NCBI RefSeq assembly: GCF_000374085.1
Contig: NZ_KB893560.1
Span: forward strand, 1 to 60,476
Reading direction: 5' to 3'
Length of the DNA: 60,476 bases
Source of the DNA: Spirosoma spitsbergense DSM 19989
Lineage (GTDB): Bacteria; Bacteroidota; Bacteroidia; Cytophagales; Spirosomataceae
Both the position numbers and the translations under genes were made by a program. Position 1 is the first letter of the stretch; each line of letters starts with the position of its first letter. The notes beneath the pieces were generated by a model that worked only from the letters and a program-made list of their open reading frames with translations, was not told the origin of the DNA and ran no database searches. Positions 33,901 to 42,394 of the stretch are shown piece after piece.

Positions 33901-34148
33901 GCCTGATGAGCAAAACGAAGATTTTCTCGGCGGCCAGCGTTGCGGTATACGGTCGTAACCTGATTACGATTGTCGACAAGCTGAACTACTATACGGACCC
34001 CGAATTCAGTTATCAGGGTAATCCAGGACCAGGCAGTCAGTCGTCGTCGGTACCCACCACCAACTCGTCGATTGGTATTGGGATCAACACGACGGGACAA
34101 ACGCCACCCGTGCGTCAGTATGGTGTAAACATCAACCTCACATTTTAG
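30912..34148 (+). CDS. SusC/RagA-type TonB-dependent outer-membrane transporter
   Basis: The protein has 1078 residues with a signal peptide (MKKSLLGSWLLVMLFAFPLLAQ). A carboxypeptidase-like domain (~25-105; ISGKITSSEDGASLPGVNVTIKGT) and a TonB-box/plug region follow (LNEIIVTAQGIRKTPREIGYAV; LSGKVTGLAVYN; VVLDGMQT; ATLYGSAGINGALIITTKKG). A long beta-barrel ends in the aromatic VNINLTF, the usual barrel signature. Such proteins import glycans or peptides bound by a SusD lipoprotein, using TonB energy. The SusD gene starts 22 bases later. No glycoside hydrolase or peptidase gene adjoins except the acylase upstream, so the substrate is open. Confidence 0.95.
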   Translation: MKKSLLGSWLLVMLFAFPLLAQDRVISGKITSSEDGASLPGVNVTIKGTSRGTTSNADGNYSLTVPSDVTTLVFSFIGFKSQEIAIGNKTVINALMAADASQLNEIIVTAQGIRKTPREIGYAVSTIKNEDVTVGRSPQLAQALSGKVTGLAVYNVNNSVDPAVKIVLRGYRSLTGNNEALVVLDGMQTTSTVLSTINPNDIESVSILKGGQAATLYGSAGINGALIITTKKGAKGKLKVNYSNSTNFEQISFLPQIQDKYGSGSHYATAFGTAGYKADYLERMKDNWRAYENQQYGDAFDGSIRIQGRTAQDSSRLLIPYSPVPNARRKAFNTGVSVNNQISFQGGDETSSFYMSIENQSVNGIVPGDKSNRTGTRLSATKEYGKLTASFNAAYVQAIYNRTSSDFYNNVLNQPANLPLSDLRDWRNNSLANPNGFYNDYYSNPYFEADNNRLNYKDANINGNLNLNFKATTWLTFTERVGILNNSRTGKNTTGKFTYSDWAKSKSYIPAPFYRDGDGTGIYRAIGDIQGSVFDYSGTENVLNNEFQIQLAKEFGPVSNRLILGNSLYQRTTNNIGVGSSSIVVPEVYNVSNRQGNLTGGQILTQERRLGYYADYTANYKNWLILNGSFRFDQTSKFYKPDRPSNYWSYPYYGAAVSFIATDAFPAIRSNVLNYAKLRANYNKNANDNIPLYGLDLNYPNGGNFPYGNTVGLTVGNVLPDPNLRPEQVYSAEVGGEFQLLNNRINIDVSAYTQNSKGQVITVRVPNSTGFSNLLINVGETKNWGYEAELKYLIARGGKFTWDASIRYSYNDNKVLDLYPGINEFQIGGFSYANTNVIKDSRFPILKTDGYQYAPDGSGRVLVNATTGYPLRNTSLLPRGGVLPRHIAGLGSKMEYGNFGFTFNFEYRGGNVMFSDLGRQMTFTGTGKWTENRTPQIFPNSAILNTDGTVSANTTQVREAEYSLWVDNYRLISENFVAPAWFIKLRDINLSYRLPQSLMSKTKIFSAASVAVYGRNLITIVDKLNYYTDPEFSYQGNPGPGSQSSSVPTTNSSIGIGINTTGQTPPVRQYGVNINLTF

Positions 34149-34170
34149 TGAACGGTAATATTAACTTACT

Positions 34171-35703
34171 ATGAAAGTCAAAGCACTTATTATAGCCACT
34201 ATGGTGGCACTGGTTGGTAATGGTTGTAAAACCAAAGATTTCCTGAATATAAATACCAACCCAAATCAGTTACCAACTGCATCGCCGAACTACCTGTTCA
34301 CCAATGCGTTGAACGTTACGGCAACAAACATGCTCGCCACCAACGAATTAGGTACGTATTGGTCGGGTCAATGGTCGCAGGGCAACGGGTACATCATCAG
34401 TACACAGCAGTTTGCCTACCAGTTTACGAATGGTGATTTCAACTACTGGGACGGATATTACGACAACCTGCAGGATTATCAGTTCGTGATCAACAATGCG
34501 GATGCCAATGGTCAGATGTTTCTGAAAGGACCAGCCAAGGTGATGAAAGCTATGCTGTTTCAGCAACTGGTTGATTTGTACGGCAACGTTCCCTACACGG
34601 ATGCACTGAAAGGAGCTGCTGTGCTGGCTCCAAAATTTGACGATCAGAAAGCCATCTACGAATCATTGATTACCCTGCTGGACGAAGCCATCGTTGATTT
34701 GAAAACAAATCCGTTTACAGGTAGCTTCGGCACCTCCGACATTGTTTTCGCGGGTAACGTAACGAAGTGGGCGCAGTTTGCCAACTCACTCAAGATGCGG
34801 ATTCTGATTCGTCAGTCCAAAGTTTCTGGTCGGGATACGTACATCAAAACCGAAATCAATAAAATTGTAACGCAGGGGTCAGGCTTCATCACGGGCGAAG
34901 ATGTTGGTGTCGGTGGTGCCTCTTTCTACCAGCCTGCGGCCGGTCAGTTGAATCCCATCTACGACCGTTGGGGTTATAGCGAAACGGGTGCGAAACGGGC
35001 GTTGAATAACTACCCCCGACCAACGCAGTTCCTGATCAACAGCCTCAAAGCATCGGGCGACACGCTCCGCATGAAGCGGATCGCGTATGCTACCGGTGGT
35101 GAGAACGCAAACAATCCTGGTGTCAGTACGAAAGCGGAAATTGCTGCCAACTATTCGGGGACGCCCTTTGGCGCCAGTTCGGGCTACCTGCCAGCAAACA
35201 CCTCATCTGTAGGGCCAAGCCTGCTCGTGAAGGGCGATTTCAACCGGAAGTTCATCATCATGACTGCCGCCGAAGTTCAGTTCCTGCTGGCCGAAGCCAA
35301 ACAACGCTATTCGGATGTGACCCTGCCAAATACGGCGCAGGTATACTTCGAGAATGGCATTACGCAGTCCTTCCGCGTACTGGGCGCTAACACGGCCGGA
35401 GCCACCGCCTACAAAGGGAGTGGTATTCAGAACTACGACTGGGTTGCGTCGACGGATAAACTGACGGCTATTGCCATCCAGAAATGGATTGCCCTGACCA
35501 ACTTCAGCGGTCTGGAAGCCTGGGCTGAGTACCGGCGCACGAACCTACCGGTTATTCCACAAAGTATTCAGGTTCCGGAAGCCACCAAGCGTCCGTTGCG
35601 GCTTTTCTATCCAAACTCGGAAGCTGGTTCAAACGTAGCGAACGTAGCAGCGCAGGGTACCATCGATCCATTCAGCACGAAGCTGTTCTGGGATGTGGAT
35701 TAA
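34171..35703 (+). CDS. SusD/RagB-type nutrient-binding lipoprotein
   Basis: The protein has 510 residues. The lipoprotein signal ends at ALVGNGC (Cys 19). The mature start DFLNINTNPNQLPTASPNYLFTNAL is the classic SusD N-terminus. Helical repeat blocks, a VDLYGNVPYTDALKG segment and a C-terminal ALTNFSGLEAWAEYRRTNLP block are those of the SusD-like (SusD_2) family. It should sit as the lid on the SusC barrel encoded just upstream and hold the substrate at the cell surface. A strong terminator follows (35724-35761), so susC-susD form one unit. The ligand is not known. Confidence 0.93.
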   Translation: MKVKALIIATMVALVGNGCKTKDFLNINTNPNQLPTASPNYLFTNALNVTATNMLATNELGTYWSGQWSQGNGYIISTQQFAYQFTNGDFNYWDGYYDNLQDYQFVINNADANGQMFLKGPAKVMKAMLFQQLVDLYGNVPYTDALKGAAVLAPKFDDQKAIYESLITLLDEAIVDLKTNPFTGSFGTSDIVFAGNVTKWAQFANSLKMRILIRQSKVSGRDTYIKTEINKIVTQGSGFITGEDVGVGGASFYQPAAGQLNPIYDRWGYSETGAKRALNNYPRPTQFLINSLKASGDTLRMKRIAYATGGENANNPGVSTKAEIAANYSGTPFGASSGYLPANTSSVGPSLLVKGDFNRKFIIMTAAEVQFLLAEAKQRYSDVTLPNTAQVYFENGITQSFRVLGANTAGATAYKGSGIQNYDWVASTDKLTAIAIQKWIALTNFSGLEAWAEYRRTNLPVIPQSIQVPEATKRPLRLFYPNSEAGSNVANVAAQGTIDPFSTKLFWDVD

Positions 35704-35723
35704 TCAGTCCTGATTGTTTTTAG

Positions 35724-35761
35724 AAAGGGGAGGTTGCCAACCGGGCAATCTCCCCTTTTTT
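35724..35761 (+). terminator. Intrinsic terminator after susD
   Basis: AAAGGGGAGGTTGCC (35724-35738) pairs with GGCAATCTCCCCTTT with one bulge, followed by T-rich bases. It lies 21 bases after the susD stop and separates it from argS. Confidence 0.85.
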
Positions 35762-35859
35762 GTGTCATACGACTCGTAAACGTGTTCGGTGGTGCGGATA
35801 AAATCTGCTTAAGCCCCGTTATCCGTATATCTGAAAACGTACATCCACTATACATTTCG

Positions 35860-35867
35860 TATTTTTG
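35860..35867 (+). promoter_or_regulatory. Candidate -7 box giving a near-leaderless argS transcript
   Basis: TATTTTTG matches TAnnTTTG and lies 7 bases before the ATG at 35875. Transcription would start at or next to the start codon. No clear -33 TTTG is seen. Confidence 0.4.
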
Positions 35868-35874
35868 CGGTCTA

Positions 35875-37659
35875 ATGGATATTCAGGAAAAAGTAGAGAC
35901 CGATATTTTACGGGCCATAGCCGAATGCTATCCGGGCCAGTCGGCCGTAGTGCAACTGTCGCCGACCAAGAAAGAGTTTGAAGGGCAATACACCTTCGTC
36001 ACCTTCCCACTAACAAAAGTACTCCGACAGGCACCGGCCCAGATTGGGCAAACGATTGGTGCCTGGCTACTCGAAAACAGTGCCGTTGTCAGCGCATTCA
36101 ATGTGGTGCAGGGCTTTCTGAACATCAGTATTGCCGATGCTGCCTGGGTGGCGGTGTTGAACGATATTGCCGGTAATCCTGATTTTGGCACGCTGCCCAA
36201 AAAAGGGGAAACCGTTATGGTGGAGTTTGCCTCGCCGAATACGAATAAACCGCTTCACCTGGGCCACCTGCGTAATATTTTTCTGGGGGATTCCGTGAGC
36301 CGGATTTTGAAAGTAAACGGCTACGATGTGGTGAAAACCTGCATTGTCAACGACCGGGGCGTTCATATCTGCAAATCCATGCTTGCCTACCAGCGTTTCG
36401 GCGACGGTGAAACACCAGGCTCATCGGGATTGAAAGGCGATCACCTGATTGGTAAATACTACGTCCTGTTCGACAAAGCGTATAAGGCGCAGGTAGAAGA
36501 AATGGTCGCGGCCGGAACGCCGAAAGAAGAAGCCGAAAAGCAGGCGCCCCTCATGCAGGAAGTTCAGCAGATGCTGCGCCAATGGGAACAGGGCGACTCC
36601 GAAACGGTGTCTCTCTGGCGCAAACTCAACAACTGGGTATACGCCGGATTCGATGCCACTTATAAAAGCATCGGTACCAGTTTCGATAAAACGTACTACG
36701 AATCAAATACCTACCTGTTGGGTAAGGAGGTAGTAGAAGAAGGCTTGCAGAAAGGCGTATTTTATAAAAAAGAAGACAATTCTGTCTGGATTGACCTGAC
36801 CGCTGAAGGGCTGGACCATAAGTTAGTACTTCGTTCGGATGGCACCTCGGTTTATATAACGCAGGACCTCGGTACAACGGACTTGAAAGACCATGATTTC
36901 CATACCAACCGGCAGATATGGGTTGTCGGGAATGAGCAGGACTACCATTTCAACGTCCTGTTTGCCATTCTGCGCCGGTTGGGGCGGGAATACTCCCATG
37001 GATTGTATCATCTGTCGTATGGAATGGTCGATTTACCAACGGGAAAAATGAAATCCCGCGAGGGTACCGTGGTAGATGCTGATGATTTGATTGAGGAAAC
37101 GACCAATGCAGCTTCTGCCGCGGCCGACGAAGCCGCCAAGGGAAAGCTCGACCAGTTTAGCGAAATGGAGAAATCGGCTTTGTTCCAAATGCTTGGTTTG
37201 GGTGCCTTGAAATATTACCTGCTGAAAGTAGACCCGCAGAAACGGATGCAGTTCAATCCGGAAGAATCGGTGGATTTGCACGGGAATACGGGGCCGTATA
37301 TCCAGTACGTTCACGCCCGGATTCGGTCTATTTTGCGGAAGGCAGCCGAGATGGATATTGTGCTGAGTGATACGGTCGAAGCCGGACAACTGGATGAGGT
37401 GGAGCAGCAGTTGTTGTTTTTGCTGAGTCAGTATCCGCAGCGGCTGGCCGAAGCAGGTGCAGACTATGCGCCCTCGTACATTGCGCAGTACGCCTACGAA
37501 CTGGCCAAAACGTTTAACCAGTTTTACGATAAGTTATCTATACTCAAGGAAGCCAATCCGTTAACACTACAAACCCGCCTTACGATGGCCAGAGTTGTTG
37601 GTGAAACTATTCAGCGATCAATGGGTTTATTGGGCATAGAAGTACCGGAGAAGATGTAA
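35875..37659 (+). CDS. argS: Arginyl-tRNA synthetase
   Basis: The protein has 594 residues from the ATG at 35875; the longer frame to 35734 runs through the terminator and has no family match. The Arg-tRNA synthetase N-terminal domain (~1-110) is followed by ASPNTNKPLHLGHLRN, whose HLGH is the class I HIGH motif. The catalytic core continues through EFLY-like strands and TGKMKSREGTVVDADDLI, the KMSKS equivalent of this family. The anticodon-binding DALR domain is at the C-terminus (SYIAQYAYELAKTFNQFYDK). It charges tRNA-Arg. It is monocistronic by appearance, with glutathione peroxidase following after 22 bases. Confidence 0.96.
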   Translation: MDIQEKVETDILRAIAECYPGQSAVVQLSPTKKEFEGQYTFVTFPLTKVLRQAPAQIGQTIGAWLLENSAVVSAFNVVQGFLNISIADAAWVAVLNDIAGNPDFGTLPKKGETVMVEFASPNTNKPLHLGHLRNIFLGDSVSRILKVNGYDVVKTCIVNDRGVHICKSMLAYQRFGDGETPGSSGLKGDHLIGKYYVLFDKAYKAQVEEMVAAGTPKEEAEKQAPLMQEVQQMLRQWEQGDSETVSLWRKLNNWVYAGFDATYKSIGTSFDKTYYESNTYLLGKEVVEEGLQKGVFYKKEDNSVWIDLTAEGLDHKLVLRSDGTSVYITQDLGTTDLKDHDFHTNRQIWVVGNEQDYHFNVLFAILRRLGREYSHGLYHLSYGMVDLPTGKMKSREGTVVDADDLIEETTNAASAAADEAAKGKLDQFSEMEKSALFQMLGLGALKYYLLKVDPQKRMQFNPEESVDLHGNTGPYIQYVHARIRSILRKAAEMDIVLSDTVEAGQLDEVEQQLLFLLSQYPQRLAEAGADYAPSYIAQYAYELAKTFNQFYDKLSILKEANPLTLQTRLTMARVVGETIQRSMGLLGIEVPEKM

Positions 37660-37681
37660 CCCCCAAACCGTTAAATTAAGG

Positions 37682-38302
37682 ATGAAAAAGAATCTTGTTT
37701 TTACGCTAATCGGTGTCGCGCTGGTCGTGACCCTCACCAGTTTTATGTCACTATCAACACTTGTTAAAGGCCTCTTCGCGGATAAAAGCGAAATGGTCAG
37801 TGCGCCGAAAAATGCGGCTGCCCCCACCAAAAGTTTGTACGATTTTACGGTTAAATCACTGGAAGGTAAGCCCGTAGCACTGAACGCCTACAAGGGCAAG
37901 AAAGTGGTTATCCTGAACGTAGCATCTAAGTGCGGCTTCACGCCACAGTACGCCGACTGGGAAAAGTTTTACAAAGAACACGGCGACAAAGTTGTGGTAC
38001 TGGGTTTCCCTGCCAATAACTTTGGTAGTCAGGAACCGGGCACGAGCGAAGAAATCGGCGCCTTCTGTCAAAAAAATTACGGCGTTACATTCCCGATGTT
38101 CGAGAAAGTAGACGTTTTGGGTGCCAATCAGGCTCCGCTCTACAAGTGGCTGACAACAAAGTCGCTGAACGGCTGGAACGACAAAGTACCAACCTGGAAC
38201 TTCTGTAAGTACGTCGTCAACGAAAAAGGCGAACTGACGAACTTCTTCGCATCCAGCGTAAAGCCCGACAGCCCCGAATTCAAAAAGGCAGTTGGTATGT
38301 AA
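37682..38302 (+). CDS. Glutathione peroxidase-family thiol peroxidase
   Basis: The protein has 206 residues. A hydrophobic N-terminal helix (~5-28) acts as anchor or uncleaved signal. The thioredoxin-fold domain has the active-site block LNVASKCGFTPQYADW, with Cys in the place of selenocysteine, and a FPANNFGSQEPGTSEEI block with the catalytic Gln. A WNFCKYVVNEKGEL block supplies the conserved Trp-Asn. Bacterial GPx with Cys usually reduce peroxides with thioredoxin. A periplasmic or membrane-attached place is likely from the N-terminus. It starts 22 bases after argS and may share its transcript. Confidence 0.9.
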   Translation: MKKNLVFTLIGVALVVTLTSFMSLSTLVKGLFADKSEMVSAPKNAAAPTKSLYDFTVKSLEGKPVALNAYKGKKVVILNVASKCGFTPQYADWEKFYKEHGDKVVVLGFPANNFGSQEPGTSEEIGAFCQKNYGVTFPMFEKVDVLGANQAPLYKWLTTKSLNGWNDKVPTWNFCKYVVNEKGELTNFFASSVKPDSPEFKKAVGM

Positions 38303-38306
38303 TTAG

Positions 38307-38402
38307 GAATGAGTAAATGAGCGAATGAGTGAATGAGTGGTGCGCTGAATAGCTTGCGCAAAATTCATTCGCCCATTCGCTCATTCATTCACTCACTCAT
38401 TG
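38307..38402. repeat. GAGTGAAT octamer hairpin between gpx and menA
   Basis: Left arm 38307-38340 is GAATGAGT-type octamers (GAGTAAAT, GAGCGAAT, GAGTGAAT). Right arm 38363-38402 is the complement (CATTCGCC, CATTCGCT, CATTCATT, CACTCACT). The loop contains a GCGC...GCGC stem and the word GAATAGCTT (38347-38355), which also occurs in the loop at 51248-51256. It reaches up to the menA start. Confidence 0.7.
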
Positions 38403-38405
38403 AAA

Positions 38406-39302
38406 ATGATGAAGTCCTGGATTGCGGCTGCCCGGCCGCGCACGTTGCCGCTCTCGCTGGCTAGTATCATTCTCGGAAGCTTTCTGGCATCGGCTGCGCA
38501 CAAGTTTAGCTGGCCCATTGCGCTGCTGGCCGCTCTGACGACCATTTTCCTGCAAATTCTCTCCAACTTCGCCAATGACTATGGCGACGCCGTTTCGGGT
38601 AAAGATACCGAACTGCGCGTTGGGCCCCGCCGGGCAGTAGCCACGGGCGATATCACTAAAGAAGCCATGATGCGCGGTATTGTGCTGACGTCGGTGCTGT
38701 CGCTGGTCTGCGGAATCAGCCTGCTCGTGCTGGCCTTTCGGGAGGCCGGTGCGTCTGTTTTCTGGTTCTTTCTGGTGTTGGGTATATTGAGTATAGCGGC
38801 TGCAATTGGCTATACCAACGGCAAACGCCCCTACGGTTACGCGGGTTTCGGCGACATTGCCGTACTACTGTTTTTCGGCTGGGTGGGCGTTCTGGGAACG
38901 TATTTTCTACACACGCTTTCGTTCAATATATTGTTGCTTCTGCCCGCTACGAGCGTTGGTTTGTTCGCTACGGGCGTGCTGAACGTCAACAACATTCGGG
39001 ATATTGAAACCGACACCATGACCGGAAAAAGGTCTATTCCGGCACGTCTGGGCTTGCTGCTGGCCATTCGCTACCACTGGGGGCTGCTCATTGCCGGGAT
39101 GGCCTGCGCAGTGGCGTATTCATTCCTGACGGGGGCCAACTGGTTTAGTTACGTGTATATACTGGCGTTCCCGCTTTTTATTCTGAACGGGCGGGCCATT
39201 GCCACCCACAAACGCCCGGCAGAACTCAACGCCCGGCTGGGCCAACTGGCCCTAACGACGCTGCTATTCGTCCTCCTGTTTGGGATCGGACAGATTCTCT
39301 GA
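38406..39302 (+). CDS. menA: 1,4-dihydroxy-2-naphthoate polyprenyltransferase
   Basis: The protein has 298 residues from the ATG at 38406; a TTG two codons earlier lies in the repeat. Nine hydrophobic helices span the chain. The first Asp-rich site is NFANDYGDAVSGKD and the second is NNIRDIETDTMTGKRSIPARLG, both diagnostic of the MenA branch of the UbiA superfamily. RTLPLSLASIILG at the start is also typical of MenA. It attaches the isoprenoid tail to dihydroxynaphthoate to give demethylmenaquinone in the inner membrane. No other men gene adjoins. A second UbiA-type gene (eboC) occurs at 51290-52165, with different motifs. Confidence 0.93.
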   Translation: MMKSWIAAARPRTLPLSLASIILGSFLASAAHKFSWPIALLAALTTIFLQILSNFANDYGDAVSGKDTELRVGPRRAVATGDITKEAMMRGIVLTSVLSLVCGISLLVLAFREAGASVFWFFLVLGILSIAAAIGYTNGKRPYGYAGFGDIAVLLFFGWVGVLGTYFLHTLSFNILLLLPATSVGLFATGVLNVNNIRDIETDTMTGKRSIPARLGLLLAIRYHWGLLIAGMACAVAYSFLTGANWFSYVYILAFPLFILNGRAIATHKRPAELNARLGQLALTTLLFVLLFGIGQIL

Positions 39303-39308
39303 AGGGCT

Positions 39309-41642
39309 TCACTGCCGTACTACCTTCCGCGTGAGCGTAGTTGAACCTGCCTGAATTTTGAGCATATAGGTTCCCGTAACCGGTGGCAGGGCTATGGTTT
39401 CGGAAAGCGACTGCACTACGCCAAACGGCTTTTGCACGACCGTTCGGCCCTGCTGGTCAATCAGCGTTAGGCTAACTTCCTGTTTCTTGTTGACGACTAA
39501 ATCGACCTGTACCACGTCGTGAGCCGGGTTCGGATAAATGCGAAGCTGGCCGTCGGCAAATATTTCTTCAGCCGTTGGGAGCAGTACCGTTATAGAAGCC
39601 TGACCCGAGTAGGTCCCTTTCCCACAACTATTCTCCACGCTGGTAATGGAATAACTGACGGATTTTGTCGGCTGAACCGTTAGAATGGTTGGTGATACAC
39701 TACTAGAAAACGTAGTGCCATCGGATAGCGCGCCCGTCCAGGGGCCATCGCCTGTAAAGGCAAGGGTTAGCGAAATGGACTGTCCCTGCAACACGGTCGT
39801 CGAGCCGGACAGCGTAGCGGTTGGTAACGGCTTTACCGAAAAAACATCACTTGCCGTAAGTTGCGCGTACGAAATGCCGCGTGGTCTGACGCGCAACCGG
39901 TAGCCTGCACCGGGCAGCACACTAGCCGGAATGGTTGCTTTTAGGTTAGTTAACGAACCCGACCCAACAACCTGTTCGGTGGTGAAATTACCCGACGCGT
40001 CGGAGAGTAACACATCGTACTGCCAGCCAGCCGCTTTGGTCGTATTTTCGGGCGTAGCCGTTACGGCTACGATGCCACCCGCACAAACGGCGGTAGCGGC
40101 AGCGAGTTTGGTCGTTAGTTTGGGCGGTTGCTGGACGGTTAGCGTGAACTGATCGGTGAGGCATTGCTGCTTATCCGTAACCTGAACCGGATAGGTCCCC
40201 GCTTTGTCGGCTACGTACCGGATATTGCGGCTGGTTTGCCCACCCGGCCACTGGTATTCTCCCGGCCAGGAAGCCCCTAACTGAAGCGTATCGGCATATT
40301 CAGCGGTGAGGGTAGTGGTTCGGTTCACATTTTTCATAAGGGTGAACTTCTCCTGCACCGTACCGTCCGATTGCAGGAACTGGGCATCCAGGCGATTATC
40401 GGTCACGTCCAGCAGCATGGAGCCACCGGTCGTAACATTGTTGTACACGGTAGCAGGGTGCGGAAAACCGGGTGATTGTCCACCTAATTGCCCGCCCGAC
40501 CCATTGACTACGTAAACAGTACCCTGCCTGGTAAGGATTGGGCAGGAGTTGGGCGAGCCGTCGTAGCGGCCGGTTGTGTTGGCCGTTACGTTTACGTCCC
40601 TGTTGAAGGTAGCGGCCAATCCGCGCAGGTCTTTGATGCGATACGTACGTTCGTACGCGTGGCTATGACCGTTCATGACCAAATCGACTCCATAGCGTTC
40701 AAAAATGGGCGTCAGGTTTTCCCGGAGGAGCCGCATGGATTCCTCCGTATCGGAGTCGTGGCTGCCCTTGCTGTAGGGTGGATGGTGAAAAATAACGATT
40801 GTCCAGGGAATGGGGTTGGCTGATGTACGATTCGCTTCGAGGTCGCGTTTGAGCCACTGCACCTGCGTACTGGTGGTGTCGTATAGCCGAAGCCCATCCT
40901 GCCGCCCCTGCGAATCGAGGGAGATTAGGTGAACAGTACCGTAGTTGGCCGAATAAAAGGACTTGGAGCCGGAAGGAACGCCCCCGGCTTCACCATTCTG
41001 GGGAAACGAAAACAGGTTGTAGTAGGGAATATTGAAATTCGTCTCGCTTCCAGCATAATCGTGATTGCCGGGGGAGGGAAACAACGGGGTATTCCGAAAG
41101 GTAGGCCCGTACACCGAGAAAACGTTTCGCTGGTATTCATCTTCCAGCCCGTAGGAGTAGGCATTATCGCCCAGCCAGAGCCAAAGGTCGGCCGGGTGGC
41201 TTGCGGTAGCATTCTGGTAGGCCTGGTAAACGGCTCGCTGGTTGTCGGTACCGCTACCAAAATCGCCCAGTACCCATAAGCGCACCGGGCTTTTGTCGCC
41301 GGTCGGTGCTGCTGTTTTAACGTAATAACCCGGACCGGCAGCTAGTTGCGTATCATCGTAACCGGCCGCGTATGCATAGCGCGTATTGGGTTGCAGGCCG
41401 GTGAGCGTTACTACATGTTCCTGAGTGGGCTGCGATTCGCGTACGCTGGCTGTCAACTGATTGGCTGACGGTCCATACCATACGCGCCCCGTAGTTGGCT
41501 GGTCGGTACGCCACCGGACAATAACCGATGTGGGCGTAACGACCTGCAAGTACGGCCCTCGCGTTATAGTCGGGGATTGGGCAAAAGTAGTTTCGCTAAA
41601 AAAAAGTAGAAATGATATAGCCAGGTAGATACAGGTTCGCAT
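39309..41642 (-). CDS. Purple acid phosphatase-like metallophosphoesterase with T9SS sorting domain
   Basis: The protein has 777 residues with a signal peptide (~1-21). An N-terminal purple acid phosphatase-type fibronectin domain (~25-110) precedes the metallophosphoesterase core: LWVLGDFGSG, LWLGDNAYSYG, SPGNHDYAG, WTIVIFHHPPYSKG and VMNGHSHAYERT supply the metal-binding Asp, Asn and His. Ig-like domains follow (~440-690). The last ~75 residues are a type IX sorting domain (IYPNPAHDVVQVDL; GTYMLKIQAG; TRKVVRQ). It should be secreted by the T9SS and hydrolyse phosphate esters outside the cell. The precise substrate is open. It is convergent with menA. Confidence 0.92.
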   Translation of the reverse strand: MRTCIYLAISFLLFFSETTFAQSPTITRGPYLQVVTPTSVIVRWRTDQPTTGRVWYGPSANQLTASVRESQPTQEHVVTLTGLQPNTRYAYAAGYDDTQLAAGPGYYVKTAAPTGDKSPVRLWVLGDFGSGTDNQRAVYQAYQNATASHPADLWLWLGDNAYSYGLEDEYQRNVFSVYGPTFRNTPLFPSPGNHDYAGSETNFNIPYYNLFSFPQNGEAGGVPSGSKSFYSANYGTVHLISLDSQGRQDGLRLYDTTSTQVQWLKRDLEANRTSANPIPWTIVIFHHPPYSKGSHDSDTEESMRLLRENLTPIFERYGVDLVMNGHSHAYERTYRIKDLRGLAATFNRDVNVTANTTGRYDGSPNSCPILTRQGTVYVVNGSGGQLGGQSPGFPHPATVYNNVTTGGSMLLDVTDNRLDAQFLQSDGTVQEKFTLMKNVNRTTTLTAEYADTLQLGASWPGEYQWPGGQTSRNIRYVADKAGTYPVQVTDKQQCLTDQFTLTVQQPPKLTTKLAAATAVCAGGIVAVTATPENTTKAAGWQYDVLLSDASGNFTTEQVVGSGSLTNLKATIPASVLPGAGYRLRVRPRGISYAQLTASDVFSVKPLPTATLSGSTTVLQGQSISLTLAFTGDGPWTGALSDGTTFSSSVSPTILTVQPTKSVSYSITSVENSCGKGTYSGQASITVLLPTAEEIFADGQLRIYPNPAHDVVQVDLVVNKKQEVSLTLIDQQGRTVVQKPFGVVQSLSETIALPPVTGTYMLKIQAGSTTLTRKVVRQ

Positions 41643-41730
41643 ACGATGAAGAATGAAGTCACCGTAAATTTACACTGCCTGACCGATATTTACTGCCGAC
41701 AATTTAATCTATCCGGGGGTCATCTGTTCC

Positions 41731-42132
41731 CTAAAACCCTTTGTACAAGGCCTGATGCATTTTCAGTAAGCACTTAACTGGCCAGTCGCTCTGATTATAC
41801 AGTTCCAGTTGAGCAATTTTCGTAAGCAGTTGTCGTTCAGTTCGTCGGCGTTCGTCGGACGGAAGCGTTCTCATAGTTTTTGGTAAATCTTTGAGTGCCT
41901 GTTCCAGCTGGTTACAGGCCGTAACGGGGAGGGAAAAGTGAGTGGCTAACCGTTCCACATCGGATAATTTCCAGACACCAGGTTTTGAACGCCGGTTTCG
42001 GATAGCATTGCCACTTAAACCTACGGCATTGCCCAGCTGCTCATCATTGAGCGAACACTCGCGTAGCCGCCACATAACGGCCTGATAATTATTGACAAAC
42101 GTGTGTAATGTTGTACGTAAATGTTCTACCAA
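41731..42132 (-). CDS. Small predicted DNA-binding (HTH) protein
   Basis: The protein has 133 residues if started at the TTG of 42132; an ATG at 42075 would give 114. Residues ~25-70 read ECSLNDEQLGNAVGLSGNAIRNRRSKPGVWKLSDVERLATHFSL, a helix-turn-helix of Cro/XRE-like type with a typical following helix. The C-terminal half is helical and charged (LPSDERRRTERQLLTKIAQLEL). I do not know a named family. It is alone between the phosphatase and ileS. A regulator role is inferred from the HTH only. Confidence 0.6.
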   Translation of the reverse strand: MVEHLRTTLHTFVNNYQAVMWRLRECSLNDEQLGNAVGLSGNAIRNRRSKPGVWKLSDVERLATHFSLPVTACNQLEQALKDLPKTMRTLPSDERRRTERQLLTKIAQLELYNQSDWPVKCLLKMHQALYKGF

Positions 42133-42344
42133 TGTTGTAAAAATTTAGTGGGCGTAACGAATCAACGCGGACATACTTATGAAATGGGTCAGGATAATTG
42201 TTTATAGTTTGACCGCTTCATTGGCCCGAAAACAGCAATGAAACGACTATTCACTAATGGTTATGATGTGTACAAAATCCGTGCCGATATAATTTATTGG
42301 TAACAAATAGTTTTTATATGTTTACAAAATTAGAAATATATAAA

Positions 42345-42378
42345 TAAAAAAGCCACTTTCTTTTGAAGTGGCTTTTCC
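42345..42378 (-). terminator. Intrinsic terminator of ileS
   Basis: AGCCACTT (42351-42358) pairs with AAGTGGCT (42366-42373), with A6 on the left giving a U-tract on the minus strand and T4 on the right. It lies 22 bases after the ileS stop and can serve both strands. Confidence 0.85.
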
Positions 42379-42394
42379 TGAAAAATAAAATTTA

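Noticed and set aside
28344..35703. Acylase plus SusC/SusD as a dedicated degradation locus
   Set aside because: They share a strand, but there is a 153-base spacer with promoter-like boxes and no further enzyme; proximity alone is not enough.
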